23,237 nucleotides of DNA from Stenotrophomonas_A sp036403795. GTDB taxonomy: Bacteria; Pseudomonadota; Gammaproteobacteria; Xanthomonadales; Xanthomonadaceae. The DNA lies in NCBI GenBank assembly GCA_036403795.1, contig DASWQJ010000300.1, positions 1-23,237 on the forward strand, written 5' to 3'. The notes under the pieces were generated by a model, which did not search any database, was not told the DNA's origin, and saw nothing but the letters and a program-made list of their open reading frames with translations. Below, in pieces: positions 8,064 to 16,147 of the stretch. Numbering within the stretch: the first letter of the stretch is position 1; each line of letters opens with the position of its first letter. The position numbers and the translations under genes are program-made.

Positions 8064-9061
8064 GCGCGCGCCGCTGGCTGGGCGCCGTCCCGATCGTGCT
8101 GGCCCTGGTGGGCTGCCGCGGCGTGCAATCGGCCCTGGATCCAGCGGCGGACCAGGCACAGGCCATCGACCAGCTGTGGTGGATCCTGGTGTCGGTCTGC
8201 AGCGTGCTGTACCTCGCCGTGCTGATCGCATTGGCCTGGGCCTTGGCGCATGCGCGACGCCGCCGATTCCAGACCACCGATGGAACCGTCGCGGACCCGG
8301 CCTGGCGCCGGGGCCTGGTGGCCTGGTCGATCCTGGTGGTCGGCCTGCTGACCTGGTTTGTCGCGATTGCTTTCCTGGCCGATCGCAAATTGCATGCCGG
8401 TCGACCCGACCTGGAAGTGCGCATCACGGCAAAGCAATGGTGGTGGCAGGTGGAGTACCTGTCGCACGATCCGCAACAGCAGTTCATCACCGCCAACGAA
8501 CTGTGGCTGCCGCGCGAGCGCACGGCGCGGATCGAACTTCGCTCCGGAGATGTCATCCACAGCTTCTGGGTGCCGGCACTCACGGGCAAGGAAGACCTGA
8601 TCCCCGGCTACACCAATGCGGTGCTGGTGACGCCCCGTCGGGACGGCCGCTATCGCGGTCAATGCGCCGAGTTCTGCGGGTTGCAGCACGCGCACATGGC
8701 CTTGGATGTACAGGTGGTGGACGAGGCGGCATTCGCGGCGTGGCAGCAGCGACAACGACTACCGGCCCGCGCGCCGGCGAGCAGCGCGGCACTGCGCGGG
8801 GCGGCGGTGTTCACCCAGGCCGCGTGCATGAGCTGCCATGCCGTGCGCGGCACGTTGGCTGGTTCGCATCTGGGTCCGGACCTGACCCACCTGTCCAGTC
8901 GCCGCACCTTGGCCGCGGGCGCCCTGCCGATGTCGAACGCGGACCTGGAGCACTGGCTCGCCGATCCGCAGCACGGCAAGCCCGGCAACCTGATGCCTGC
9001 CGTTCCCCTGCGGCCGGAAGACCGCGCCGATCTGGTCACCTACCTGATGGGCCTGGAATGA
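8060..9061 (+). CDS. coxB: Cytochrome c oxidase subunit II with fused cytochrome c domain (caa3 type)
   Basis: The 333-residue protein accepts electrons from soluble or anchored cytochrome c and delivers them through CuA to subunit I. It has a lipoprotein signal (LVGC, Cys19), two transmembrane helices at about 39-65 and 85-107, and a cupredoxin domain. The CuA ligands are complete: H167 in HSFW, C202, E204, C206, H210 and M213 in QCAEFCGLQHAHM. A C-terminal cytochrome c domain carries CMSCH at 256-260 and a likely axial Met312 in LMPAV, which defines a caa3-type subunit II. The start is the ATG at 8060, which overlaps the previous stop. The frame is open far upstream, but that part is an out-of-frame reading of the cytochrome c gene. 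Confidence 0.95.
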   Translation: MSARRWLGAVPIVLALVGCRGVQSALDPAADQAQAIDQLWWILVSVCSVLYLAVLIALAWALAHARRRRFQTTDGTVADPAWRRGLVAWSILVVGLLTWFVAIAFLADRKLHAGRPDLEVRITAKQWWWQVEYLSHDPQQQFITANELWLPRERTARIELRSGDVIHSFWVPALTGKEDLIPGYTNAVLVTPRRDGRYRGQCAEFCGLQHAHMALDVQVVDEAAFAAWQQRQRLPARAPASSAALRGAAVFTQAACMSCHAVRGTLAGSHLGPDLTHLSSRRTLAAGALPMSNADLEHWLADPQHGKPGNLMPAVPLRPEDRADLVTYLMGLE

Positions 9062-10950
9062 ACCCGGACACGCCCGCCCATCTGGCGTCCATCTGGGCCG
9101 ACCGACCGGGCCTGATGGGATGGCTGACCACGGTCGATCACAAGCGCGTGGCGCGGCGTTACCTGGTGACTGCCTTCGTGTTCTTCCTGATGGCCGGCGT
9201 GCTGGCATTGCTCATGCGCACCCAACTGGCGTGGCCCGAGCTTCGCCTGATCGGGCCGGATCGTTACAACCAGATGTTCTCGATGCATGGCTCGGCGATG
9301 ATGTTCCTGTTCGCCGTGCCGGTGATGGAAGCCGTTGCGGTGTACCTGGTGCCGTTGATGGTGGGCGCCCGCAACATCTCCTTCCCGCGGCTCAACGCCT
9401 TCAGTTACTGGGTCTACCTGTTTGGCGGCATCATGATCTTCGCCGCCTTCCTGCTCGACGTGGGCCCGGAGACGGGCTGGACCGGTTACGTGCCGCTTTC
9501 CGGCCCGGACTATTCGGCCGGCAAGCGCACCGACTTCTGGGCCCAGATGATCACTTTCACCGAAGTGGCGGGCCTGTGCGTGGCGGTCGAGCTGGTGGCC
9601 ACCATCATGACCATGCGCGCACCGGGCATGAGCTTGTCGCGCATGCCGCTGTTCGTGTGGTCGATGTTGGTGACCAGCCTGATGGTGATCTTCGCGATGC
9701 CGGCGGTGATGCTGGCCAGCACGTTCCTCATCACCGACCGGCTGGTCGGCACCCAGTTCTACAACGTGGCAGAAGGCGGCGATCCGCTGCTGTGGCAGCA
9801 CCTGTTCTGGTTCTTCGGACACCCGGAGGTGTACATCATCTTCATGCCGGCGTTGGGCATGATCTCCAGCATCGTGGAGACTTTTTCCAAGCGTCCGATA
9901 TTCGGCTACACGGCCATGGTGCTGGCGCTGGTCACGATTGGATTCCTGGCATTCGGCTTGTGGGTGCACCACATGTTCGCCACCGGCCTGCCGCCGATGG
10001 GCAACAGCTTTTACACGGCGGCCAGCATGCTGATCGCGCTGCCCAGCGGCATCCAGATCTTCTGCTGGATCGCCACACTGGCCACCGGTCGTCCACGGCT
10101 GCACGTGCCCCTGTTGTTCGTCCTCGGCTTTTTTGCGCTGTTCGTGCTCGGCGGCATGACCGGGGTCATGCTGGCTGCGGTGCCCTTCAACCTGCAGGTG
10201 CATGACACCTACTTCGTCGTGGCGCACTTCCATTACGTGCTGATCGGTGGCGCGGTATTTCCGCTACTGGGCGGGTTCTATTTCTGGTTTCCCAAAGTCA
10301 CCGGCAGGCTGCTCAGCGAGCGACTGGGCAAATGGCAGTTCTGGTTGTTGTTTGCCGGGTTCAATCTCACGTTCTTCCCGATGCACTATCTCGGTTTGAT
10401 CGGCATGCCGCGCCGCGTCTACACCTACCAGGACGGATTGGGTTGGGGGCCCTACAACCTGCTGGCCACCGCCGGTGCGTACCTGATGGCGATCAGCTTC
10501 GTGCTGATGGTCGTCAACACCTGGCGTGCCTTGCGGCAGCCCGCCACGGCGCCGGCCGATCCCTGGGGTGCACCCGACCTGGCCTGGGCCACGGCCAGCC
10601 CGCCACCGGCCTACAACTTCGCCTGGACGCCGGTGGTGGATGGCCGCCACCCCTTGTGGGCCGATGCACAGGGCAATCCTCGCGAAACACTGCCCGTGCT
10701 CACCGGGCTGCGCGAGGATCGCCGCGAAGCGCTGTTGACCAGCCCGGTCGATGGCCATCCCAGCTCACGCTGGGCGATGCCGGATCCCACGATCTGGCCC
10801 CTGTGGTCGGCGCTGGCGATTGCGCTGGTATTCGTCTGGTCGATCTTCGATCAATGGGGCGTGATCTGGGGCGCGATTCCGGCCGCCATCACGCTGACGA
10901 TCTGGTTCTGGCCCAAGCGCTCCGAGCCCAGCCTGGGAGAGCCGTCATGA
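9058..10950 (+). CDS. ctaD: Cytochrome c oxidase subunit I (heme-copper, GHPEVY type) with C-terminal extension
   Basis: The 630-residue catalytic subunit reduces O2 to water in the inner membrane. Heme and copper ligands are all present: H77 (SMHGSAMM) and H392 for the low-spin heme; H255, H304 and H305 for CuB; H390 for the oxygen-binding heme. Y259 in GHPEVY is the expected His-Tyr crosslink residue, and E257 is retained. The usual D-channel entry Asp (GAPDMAFPR in model enzymes) is N106 here (GARNISFPR). The K-channel Lys (PTGVKVFSW) is Q333 (PSGIQIFCW). After the twelve-helix core, a 500-630 extension with SPPPAYNF and LPVLTGLREDRRE carries two more hydrophobic segments, as in caa3/CoxN-like subunits. 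The ATG at 9058 overlaps the subunit II stop. Confidence 0.95.
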   Translation: MNPDTPAHLASIWADRPGLMGWLTTVDHKRVARRYLVTAFVFFLMAGVLALLMRTQLAWPELRLIGPDRYNQMFSMHGSAMMFLFAVPVMEAVAVYLVPLMVGARNISFPRLNAFSYWVYLFGGIMIFAAFLLDVGPETGWTGYVPLSGPDYSAGKRTDFWAQMITFTEVAGLCVAVELVATIMTMRAPGMSLSRMPLFVWSMLVTSLMVIFAMPAVMLASTFLITDRLVGTQFYNVAEGGDPLLWQHLFWFFGHPEVYIIFMPALGMISSIVETFSKRPIFGYTAMVLALVTIGFLAFGLWVHHMFATGLPPMGNSFYTAASMLIALPSGIQIFCWIATLATGRPRLHVPLLFVLGFFALFVLGGMTGVMLAAVPFNLQVHDTYFVVAHFHYVLIGGAVFPLLGGFYFWFPKVTGRLLSERLGKWQFWLLFAGFNLTFFPMHYLGLIGMPRRVYTYQDGLGWGPYNLLATAGAYLMAISFVLMVVNTWRALRQPATAPADPWGAPDLAWATASPPPAYNFAWTPVVDGRHPLWADAQGNPRETLPVLTGLREDRREALLTSPVDGHPSSRWAMPDPTIWPLWSALAIALVFVWSIFDQWGVIWGAIPAAITLTIWFWPKRSEPSLGEPS

Positions 10951-11552
10951 CCCGCACGCCGCAGGTCGTGGGAGATGTGGCCTCGCTGCCGGACTATGCG
11001 TTCGGCTCGAGCGGCCTGGGCTGGTGGGGCGTGATGGGCTTCATGCTCATCGAAGGCATGGGCTTCGTCCTGGCGATCGGTGCGTACTACTTCCTGGTCC
11101 ACAACGAACATCAATGGCCGCCGGTCGCCGCGCCGCCGCTGTTCTGGTCCAGCATCCTCACCGTGGTGGCGTTGTGCACCGAGTGGCCAAACGTCTGGCT
11201 TGCCCGCATGGCGCAGGCGCAAAGGTTGTGGCCGGTGCGCATTGGCCTGACCTTGATGACCTTGCTCGGCGTGGTGCTGCTGGTGCTGCGTGGCGTCGAG
11301 ATGTACGCCATGAACGAACGCTGGGACCACACCGCCTACGGTTCGATCGTGTGGGCGCTGTTGGTGCTGCACACCTTCCACATGGTGACCGATGTCTTCG
11401 ACACCGGCGTGCTCGCGGCGCTGAGCTGGCTCAAGCCCATGGAAGGCCGCCGCTATTCGGATGTCGCCGACAACGCCATGTACTGGCACTTCATCGTCTG
11501 GAGTTGGGTGGTGCTCTATGGGGTCATCTACTGGACGCCGCGCTGGCTATGA
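10947..11552 (+). CDS. Cytochrome c oxidase subunit III
   Basis: This 201-residue, five-helix membrane protein completes the core of the heme-copper oxidase. Family features include GFMLIEGMGFVLAIGAYYFL near residues 31-50 with the buried E36, LHTFHMVTDVFDT at 141-153, and the terminal YWHFIVWSWVVLYGVIYW at 179-196. It is shorter than seven-helix subunit III; the two extra helices at the end of subunit I plausibly take the place of the missing pair, as in caa3 oxidases. A good ribosome-binding sequence (GGGAGA) lies just before its ATG, which also overlaps the subunit I stop as ATGA. Confidence 0.93.
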   Translation: MTRTPQVVGDVASLPDYAFGSSGLGWWGVMGFMLIEGMGFVLAIGAYYFLVHNEHQWPPVAAPPLFWSSILTVVALCTEWPNVWLARMAQAQRLWPVRIGLTLMTLLGVVLLVLRGVEMYAMNERWDHTAYGSIVWALLVLHTFHMVTDVFDTGVLAALSWLKPMEGRRYSDVADNAMYWHFIVWSWVVLYGVIYWTPRWL

Positions 11553-11896
11553 CACGGCACCGCCAAGGCCGTTGGATGGCTTGGGCCGCGCTGGGCTGCG
11601 CGCTGTCGGCCGAGGCGGTGCACCATCAGTTGCTGTCGGACCTGTTGCGGTTTCGCTGCGAGTGGGGGCAACCGGCACTGGGATGGGCCGTCACGGCCGG
11701 CGCGTTCGCGTGGATGGCACTGGGTTGCCTGGTCACCCGGGCGTCGCTGGCGCCCCATCGCCTGGAGACGCTGGACGCGTCGGCCGCCCGCAATCGGCGC
11801 TTCATCGCGCAACTGGGGTGGATGACCTGCGCGGTGATGTCCATCGCGGTGTCGTGGCAAATGCTGGCCGTGCTCTGGATGCCATCATGCCCTTGA
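11549..11896 (+). CDS. Small membrane protein of unknown function in the oxidase operon
   Basis: The 115-residue product has three hydrophobic stretches (about 8-22, 42-62 and 88-108) and a basic first loop. Its position after subunit III suggests a subunit IV-like or assembly role, but I recognise no family motif. The ATG at 11549 overlaps the subunit III stop, and its own stop lies inside the start of the next gene, so it sits in an unbroken chain of coupled genes and is probably real. Residues HHQLLSDLLRFRCEWG between the first two helices may lie at the membrane surface. Confidence 0.75.
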   Translation: MTRHRQGRWMAWAALGCALSAEAVHHQLLSDLLRFRCEWGQPALGWAVTAGAFAWMALGCLVTRASLAPHRLETLDASAARNRRFIAQLGWMTCAVMSIAVSWQMLAVLWMPSCP

Positions 11897-13740
11897 TGCA
11901 TCGGCTGACACCAACGATGGCATCAACGGTGCCCGCGCTGCTGCTCCTGCTGCTGCTCATGCCGGGGACTTGCCTGGCACACGGCGGCGGGCCTGCGGCG
12001 TCTTTACCCTGGACGCTGGATCCGTGGATCCTGGTCCCGCTGGTGCTGACCCTGGTGTGCTTCGCGTGCGGCTATGCACGGCTGCGACCCCGCATGCGCG
12101 AGCATCGATCCCTCAACCTGAAGGCGCTGTATTTTGTCGCGGGCTGGCTGGTATTGGCGGCCTCGCTGGTCAGTCCGCTGCACGCGGCCGGCGAGCGCGC
12201 ATTCGTGGCCCACATGCTGGAGCACGAGCTGATGATGCTGGTGGCCGCGCCGCTGTTCGTGCTGTCGCGCCCGGTGGGAATCTGGCTGTGGGCCTTCGAT
12301 CGAGGCACGCGGCAACGCATTGCCGTGTGGGGTACGCGCGGCCTGGTGATCCTGCCTTGGCGCACGCTCACGCATCCGCTCGTTGCCACGGCCGTGCAGG
12401 CCATCGTGCTGTGGCTGTGGCACGCGCCTGCCGCGTTCGACCTGGCGTTGTCGCACGAGGGTTGGCACGTGGTGCAGCATGCATGCTTCCTGGGCTCGGC
12501 GTTGCTGTTCTGGTGGGCGATGCTGACCGCGCCGGTCAGGCGAGCCGGCGTGATCGTGGGGTGCCTGTTCTTCACTTCGCTGGTCAGCGGAGCGCTTGGT
12601 GCGCTGATGGCTTTCTCGCGTGGTCCCTGGTATGCCGGCTATAGCGCGATCGGCCTGGACGCGTTCGGGCTCAGCCCGACGGAAGACCAGCAATTGGCGG
12701 GGTTGTTGATGTGGGTCCCCGGTGGCCTGGTGCATGCGGCGGCCGGGATCTGGATGCTGGCCCGTGGGCTGGATCGACCGGCACGGGCGTGGGCGCCGGT
12801 GTTGCTGTTGTTGTTGCTTCCCGCTTCCGTAAGGGCGGATACGGTGTTCGTGAGCGACGAGCAGGCCAACCGCGTACACGTGCTGCGCATGCCGCAGGGC
12901 GAGCGCGTGGCCAGCTGGGATGTCGGAAAGCGACCCCGCGGGATGCGCCTGTCGCACGATGGGCGAACCCTCTACGTGGCCACCAGCATCGACAACCAGA
13001 TCGCGGTGTTGTCCACGCGCGACGGACAACGTGCCGCGCCGATCGCCTCCGGACCGGATCCAGAGCGGTTCGCCCTCAGTCCCGATGGCAAGCGCGTCTA
13101 TGTAGCCAACGAAGACGATGCCCGCGTATCGATCGTCGACATCGCCAGCAGCAAGTTGCTGGGCGAGGTGGAAGTGGGCGCCGAACCCGAAGGCATGGCC
13201 GCCAGCCCGGATGGCAAGTGGATCATCTGTACTTCCGAAACGGCCAGCGTCGTGCATTTCATCGATGCGCGGCAATTCAAGCTGGTGGACAGTGTTCCGG
13301 TCGGCACGCGTCCACGCGACGCGGTGTTCTCGCCGGATGGGCGCTGGCTTTGGGTCTCCTCGGAGATGCGCGGCACCGTGGCGGTGTTCGACATGCGCAC
13401 GCGCCAGATCGTGCGCACCATCGACTTCACCGCCGACGCTCATGCGCCTGCTCCTGCGCAGGCCGTCGGCATAGCGCTGGCGCCAGACTATCGGCGGGCG
13501 TTCGTGGCACTGGGCCGGGGCAACCAAGTGGCCGAAGTCGAGCCCGCCAGCGGGCGCATCGTGCGCTATTTCCCGGTCGGCCAGCGGACCTGGTCGGTGG
13601 CGCTGTCGCCCGATGGCAAGCGTCTGTATGCCACCGGAGGCCTGTCCGGCGATGTCACGGTGGTGGACCTGGTCTCGAACCGCGTCATCCAGACGATTGC
13701 ACTGGGCGGTCGGCCTTGGGGCCTGGAGGTGATGCCGTGA
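11887..13740 (+). CDS. Fusion of CtaG-like (caa3 assembly) membrane protein with PQQ-associated YVTN beta-propeller
   Basis: A single 617-residue open frame joins two proteins usually thought of as separate. Residues about 12-297 are a caa3_CtaG-type (PF09678) multi-helix protein with HMLEHELMMLVAAPL at 109-123, LWLWHAPAAFDLALSH at 175-190, GWHVVQHACFLGSALLFWW at 192-210 and LSPTEDQQLAGLLMWVPGGLVH near 262-283. Such proteins help insert copper or assemble caa3 oxidases. Residues about 301-316 form a hydrophobic segment ending in SVRA-DT that resembles a signal peptide. Residues about 318-617 form a YVTN-type beta-propeller with repeats such as LSPDGKRVYVAN and FSPDGRWLWVSS, like the propeller associated with PQQ-dependent catabolism. 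No convincing internal start exists (GTG at 12799 would leave no basic n-region). The start overlaps the previous gene by 10 bases. Confidence 0.9.
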   Translation: MPLMHRLTPTMASTVPALLLLLLLMPGTCLAHGGGPAASLPWTLDPWILVPLVLTLVCFACGYARLRPRMREHRSLNLKALYFVAGWLVLAASLVSPLHAAGERAFVAHMLEHELMMLVAAPLFVLSRPVGIWLWAFDRGTRQRIAVWGTRGLVILPWRTLTHPLVATAVQAIVLWLWHAPAAFDLALSHEGWHVVQHACFLGSALLFWWAMLTAPVRRAGVIVGCLFFTSLVSGALGALMAFSRGPWYAGYSAIGLDAFGLSPTEDQQLAGLLMWVPGGLVHAAAGIWMLARGLDRPARAWAPVLLLLLLPASVRADTVFVSDEQANRVHVLRMPQGERVASWDVGKRPRGMRLSHDGRTLYVATSIDNQIAVLSTRDGQRAAPIASGPDPERFALSPDGKRVYVANEDDARVSIVDIASSKLLGEVEVGAEPEGMAASPDGKWIICTSETASVVHFIDARQFKLVDSVPVGTRPRDAVFSPDGRWLWVSSEMRGTVAVFDMRTRQIVRTIDFTADAHAPAPAQAVGIALAPDYRRAFVALGRGNQVAEVEPASGRIVRYFPVGQRTWSVALSPDGKRLYATGGLSGDVTVVDLVSNRVIQTIALGGRPWGLEVMP

Positions 13741-14549
13741 ATCCACGTGGACTGGTATTGGCGGTGCTGCTGTTCGCCGTGATCGCCCCCCTGCCGGCGC
13801 GCGAGCTGCGGGTATGTGCGGATCCCAACAACCTGCCCTACTCCAGCCGTGACCAGCAAGGCCTGGAAAACCGCCTGATGGAGCTCATCGGCAAAGACCT
13901 GCACATGCAGGTTGAGTACACCTGGTGGGCGCAACGGCGCGGCGCCTTGCGCAACACGATCAATGCCGGCCGCTGCGACATCGTCCCGGGCATCGCCAGC
14001 AGTATCGAAGGCCTGGCAACGACCCGTCCCTATTACCGGGCCAGCTATGTCTTCCTGGCGCGGCAGGGGAGCGAGTGGGCACAGATCCGTTCGTTCGATG
14101 ACCCGCGCTTGCGACAAGCCAGGATCGGCGTGCAACTGGTGGGGGACGATGGCGCCAACACCCCGCCGGCGCACGCGCTCTCGCGCCGCGGCATCGTCGA
14201 ACACGTCCGCGGCTACATGATCTATGGCAACTACGCCGAGCAGGCGCCACAGGCCGCCATTGCGCAAGCCGTGGCCGAGGGCCAGATCGATATCGCGGTG
14301 GTGTGGGGCCCGACGGCGGCGTACTTTGCGCCGCGCCAGTCGGTGCCGCTGAGCCTGGTGCCGGTCAGTCCATGGCTCGACGGACCACAATGGCCGATGG
14401 CCTTCGACATCTCGATGGGCGTGCGTCGAGACGATGTGCAACTGCGACTGGCCCTGGACGCGGCGCTCAAGCGCAACGAGGCAGCGATCGGCCTGTTGCT
14501 GCACGAATATGGGCTGGACACAGCCGCCCACACGCCGGCTCCGATGTGA
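13737..14549 (+). CDS. Quinoprotein-associated periplasmic binding protein (MoxJ/XoxJ-like)
   Basis: The 270-residue protein has a signal peptide (residues 1 to about 22, ending PLPA) and an SBP_bac_3-like fold. LRVCADPNNLPYSS at 24-37, the stretch from Y61 to R69 (YTWWAQRRG), and NAGRCDIVPGI at 76-86 are the recognised signature of the binding proteins that accompany PQQ dehydrogenases. The XoxJ/MxaJ group is thought to bind and help mature the dehydrogenase rather than import a nutrient. Cys27 and Cys80 could form a disulfide. The GTG start at 13737 overlaps the preceding stop as GTGA. It is the last gene of the operon, followed by a hairpin and the convergent Rieske gene. No transporter permease or ATPase is encoded nearby, which fits a chaperone-like role. 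Confidence 0.9.
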   Translation: MNPRGLVLAVLLFAVIAPLPARELRVCADPNNLPYSSRDQQGLENRLMELIGKDLHMQVEYTWWAQRRGALRNTINAGRCDIVPGIASSIEGLATTRPYYRASYVFLARQGSEWAQIRSFDDPRLRQARIGVQLVGDDGANTPPAHALSRRGIVEHVRGYMIYGNYAEQAPQAAIAQAVAEGQIDIAVVWGPTAAYFAPRQSVPLSLVPVSPWLDGPQWPMAFDISMGVRRDDVQLRLALDAALKRNEAAIGLLLHEYGLDTAAHTPAPM

Positions 14550-14553
14550 GCAA

Positions 14554-14570
14554 CGCCGCTGTGAGCGGCG
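14554..14570. terminator. Hairpin between convergent operons, possible terminator
   Basis: CGCCGCT (14554-14560) and AGCGGCG (14564-14570) form a perfect 7-bp stem with a GTG loop, directly after the last gene of the PQQ-oxidase operon and before the end of the convergent Rieske gene. An outer AACGC/GCGTT pair (14552-14556 and 14579-14583) offers an alternative fold. There is no clear T-tract. Confidence 0.45.
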
Positions 14571-14581
14571 CTTGCGCAGCG

Positions 14582-16099
14582 TTATCGCTGATCACTTTCC
14601 CAAGGTGAAAGTGGTTCGTTCGCCGGACCGTTGAGCACCTGCCCGGTTTGCGCTTCGAATCTCGAACCGTGGCAAGGGCAATCCCAGGATTTTTCCTGGG
14701 GGCTCCAGTGCACCGCGCAGCCCAGATGCGGACAACGCGCATTGAATTCATGCAGGGTGCCATCGCCATCCCGGTAGGTTGCGACGCGATGCACGCCGCG
14801 ACGCACGACGGCGCCTTCGCCTCTCGCCAGCGCGTCGGAATTCGAATCGCCGGGGGCTACCCAGTCTCGATACTGCGCCGCCACGTTCGCGTTCTCGCGC
14901 AGCCATTCGCGGCCACCCTTCAGGATCTTGCGGTCCGGCGCATAGAGCGCGGCCCAGGGGTTGGCTCGACCGGCGATGAGGTCCGCGACCAGCAAACCGC
15001 CGAGCGTTCCGTGGGTGACCCCGTTGCCGGAGTCGCCCGTGATCACGTAAACGTTCTGTTCGCCGCCAGGGTCGGCACCGATGAAGGCCAGCGAGTCGGC
15101 CGGTTCGAGCACTTGCCCGGACCACCCGTGGGTGAAGCGCGACACCCCTGGCAGATGCTCACGCGCCCACTGCTGCAGCCGCGGGAATGCCTCGGTGTCA
15201 TCGCTTTGGCCGGTCTTGTGATCCTCGCCACCCACGATGACCATGGTCTGTCCGCTGTCCGGATCCTCTGCCAGCCGCACGTAGTGATACGGATCGCCAT
15301 CGTCCCAGATCAATGCATCAACCCATGCATCGGCTTCCACGGGGCCGGCCACTACGTAGGTCCGATAGGGCGCTTGCTTGGTATGGATCGCGATGCGCTC
15401 ATGGAACGGCACGTTGCTGGCCACCACCGCGGCACCGGCCCGCAGCGCCTGTCCCGAATCGAGTGTCACCTGCGCGAGTTCGCCGCCACTCACCTTCACC
15501 GCGTTGCCACGGAAGAACTGCACACCCGCCTCCACGCAGGCCTGCACCAACGCATCGAGCAGGCGTCCCATGTCCACGCGCGCCTGCGCCTCGAAACGCA
15601 CCGCCGGACCCAATGCGGGCAGTCCGGGGATGCCTTGCTCGAGATAGCTGCAAGACAATCCGGCCTTGGCTGCCGCCTGTGCTTCGGCGCGCAGGCCACG
15701 TACGTCGTCCTGGCAGGTAAACAGATAACCGGGGATTCGCCGGAATCCGCACGCCTCCTTGCGGGGGCTGGCGAAGGCTTCGATCCAGTCGATCGCCGCC
15801 GCGTGGCTCGCCGCTGCCAATTGCGCGCCCTCCTCGCCATGCAGACGCGCCAACGCGTGATAGCGATCGTCCAGTGCCGAGGCCAGATGCGCCGTGGTAC
15901 GCCCCGACTCACCCGCGCCGGGCCTATCGCGCTCCACCACGACCACCGATCGACCGTCCTGGGCGCAATTCAATGCGGTGACCAAGCCCGCGATGCCCGC
16001 ACCGATCACCACGACATCGGCAGTGGCGGGCAACGCATCACTCAACAGATCGTCGCGCGGGGTTACCTGCCACAAGGGATGGGTCAATGCTGTGGACAT
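14582..16099 (-). CDS. FAD-dependent oxidoreductase with C-terminal Rieske [2Fe-2S] domain
   Basis: The 505-residue protein has an N-terminal DadA/glycine-oxidase-like FAD fold with the dinucleotide motif VVVIGAGIAGLVTALNCA at about 29-46 and the C-terminal FAD segment VYVITGDSGNGVTHG near 350-364. It ends in a Rieske domain whose cluster ligands C456, H458, C474 and H477 are visible in CPHLGC and CPCHGS. C461 and C476 are placed for the usual disulfide. The architecture matches the YhfW-like group of predicted oxidoreductases, whose substrate is unknown. A strong AGGAG lies a few bases before the ATG. The gene follows a classical SDR gene by 48 bases and probably belongs to the same minus-strand operon. 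No signal peptide is seen, so it should be cytoplasmic. Confidence 0.92.
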   Translation of the reverse strand: MSTALTHPLWQVTPRDDLLSDALPATADVVVIGAGIAGLVTALNCAQDGRSVVVVERDRPGAGESGRTTAHLASALDDRYHALARLHGEEGAQLAAASHAAAIDWIEAFASPRKEACGFRRIPGYLFTCQDDVRGLRAEAQAAAKAGLSCSYLEQGIPGLPALGPAVRFEAQARVDMGRLLDALVQACVEAGVQFFRGNAVKVSGGELAQVTLDSGQALRAGAAVVASNVPFHERIAIHTKQAPYRTYVVAGPVEADAWVDALIWDDGDPYHYVRLAEDPDSGQTMVIVGGEDHKTGQSDDTEAFPRLQQWAREHLPGVSRFTHGWSGQVLEPADSLAFIGADPGGEQNVYVITGDSGNGVTHGTLGGLLVADLIAGRANPWAALYAPDRKILKGGREWLRENANVAAQYRDWVAPGDSNSDALARGEGAVVRRGVHRVATYRDGDGTLHEFNARCPHLGCAVHWSPQEKSWDCPCHGSRFEAQTGQVLNGPANEPLSPWESDQR

Positions 16100-16147
16100 G
16101 ATGGCTCCTGTCTCGGCGAAGTGAGAGTGTGGCGTTGGTCGCGTCCT

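Noticed and set aside
9040..10233. A 397-residue His-rich minus-strand open frame
   Set aside because: It is antisense to oxidase subunit I; the His/Asp/Gln richness comes from reverse-reading Met/Val/Leu codons.
7506..10950. cbb3-type oxidase
   Set aside because: Subunit II has CuA ligands and a fused cytochrome c, and subunit I has GHPEVY and the subunit III partner, which define an A-type caa3 enzyme; no CcoO/CcoP-like proteins are present.
12004..13746. A 580-residue minus-strand open frame over the CtaG-propeller fusion
   Set aside because: It is a composition-driven antisense shadow, low in hydrophobic blocks and rich in Arg, His and Gln, opposite a gene with clear family motifs.
13737..14549. 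ABC transporter for a nutrient
   Set aside because: Only the binding-protein component is found, and its signature is that of quinoprotein-associated proteins.
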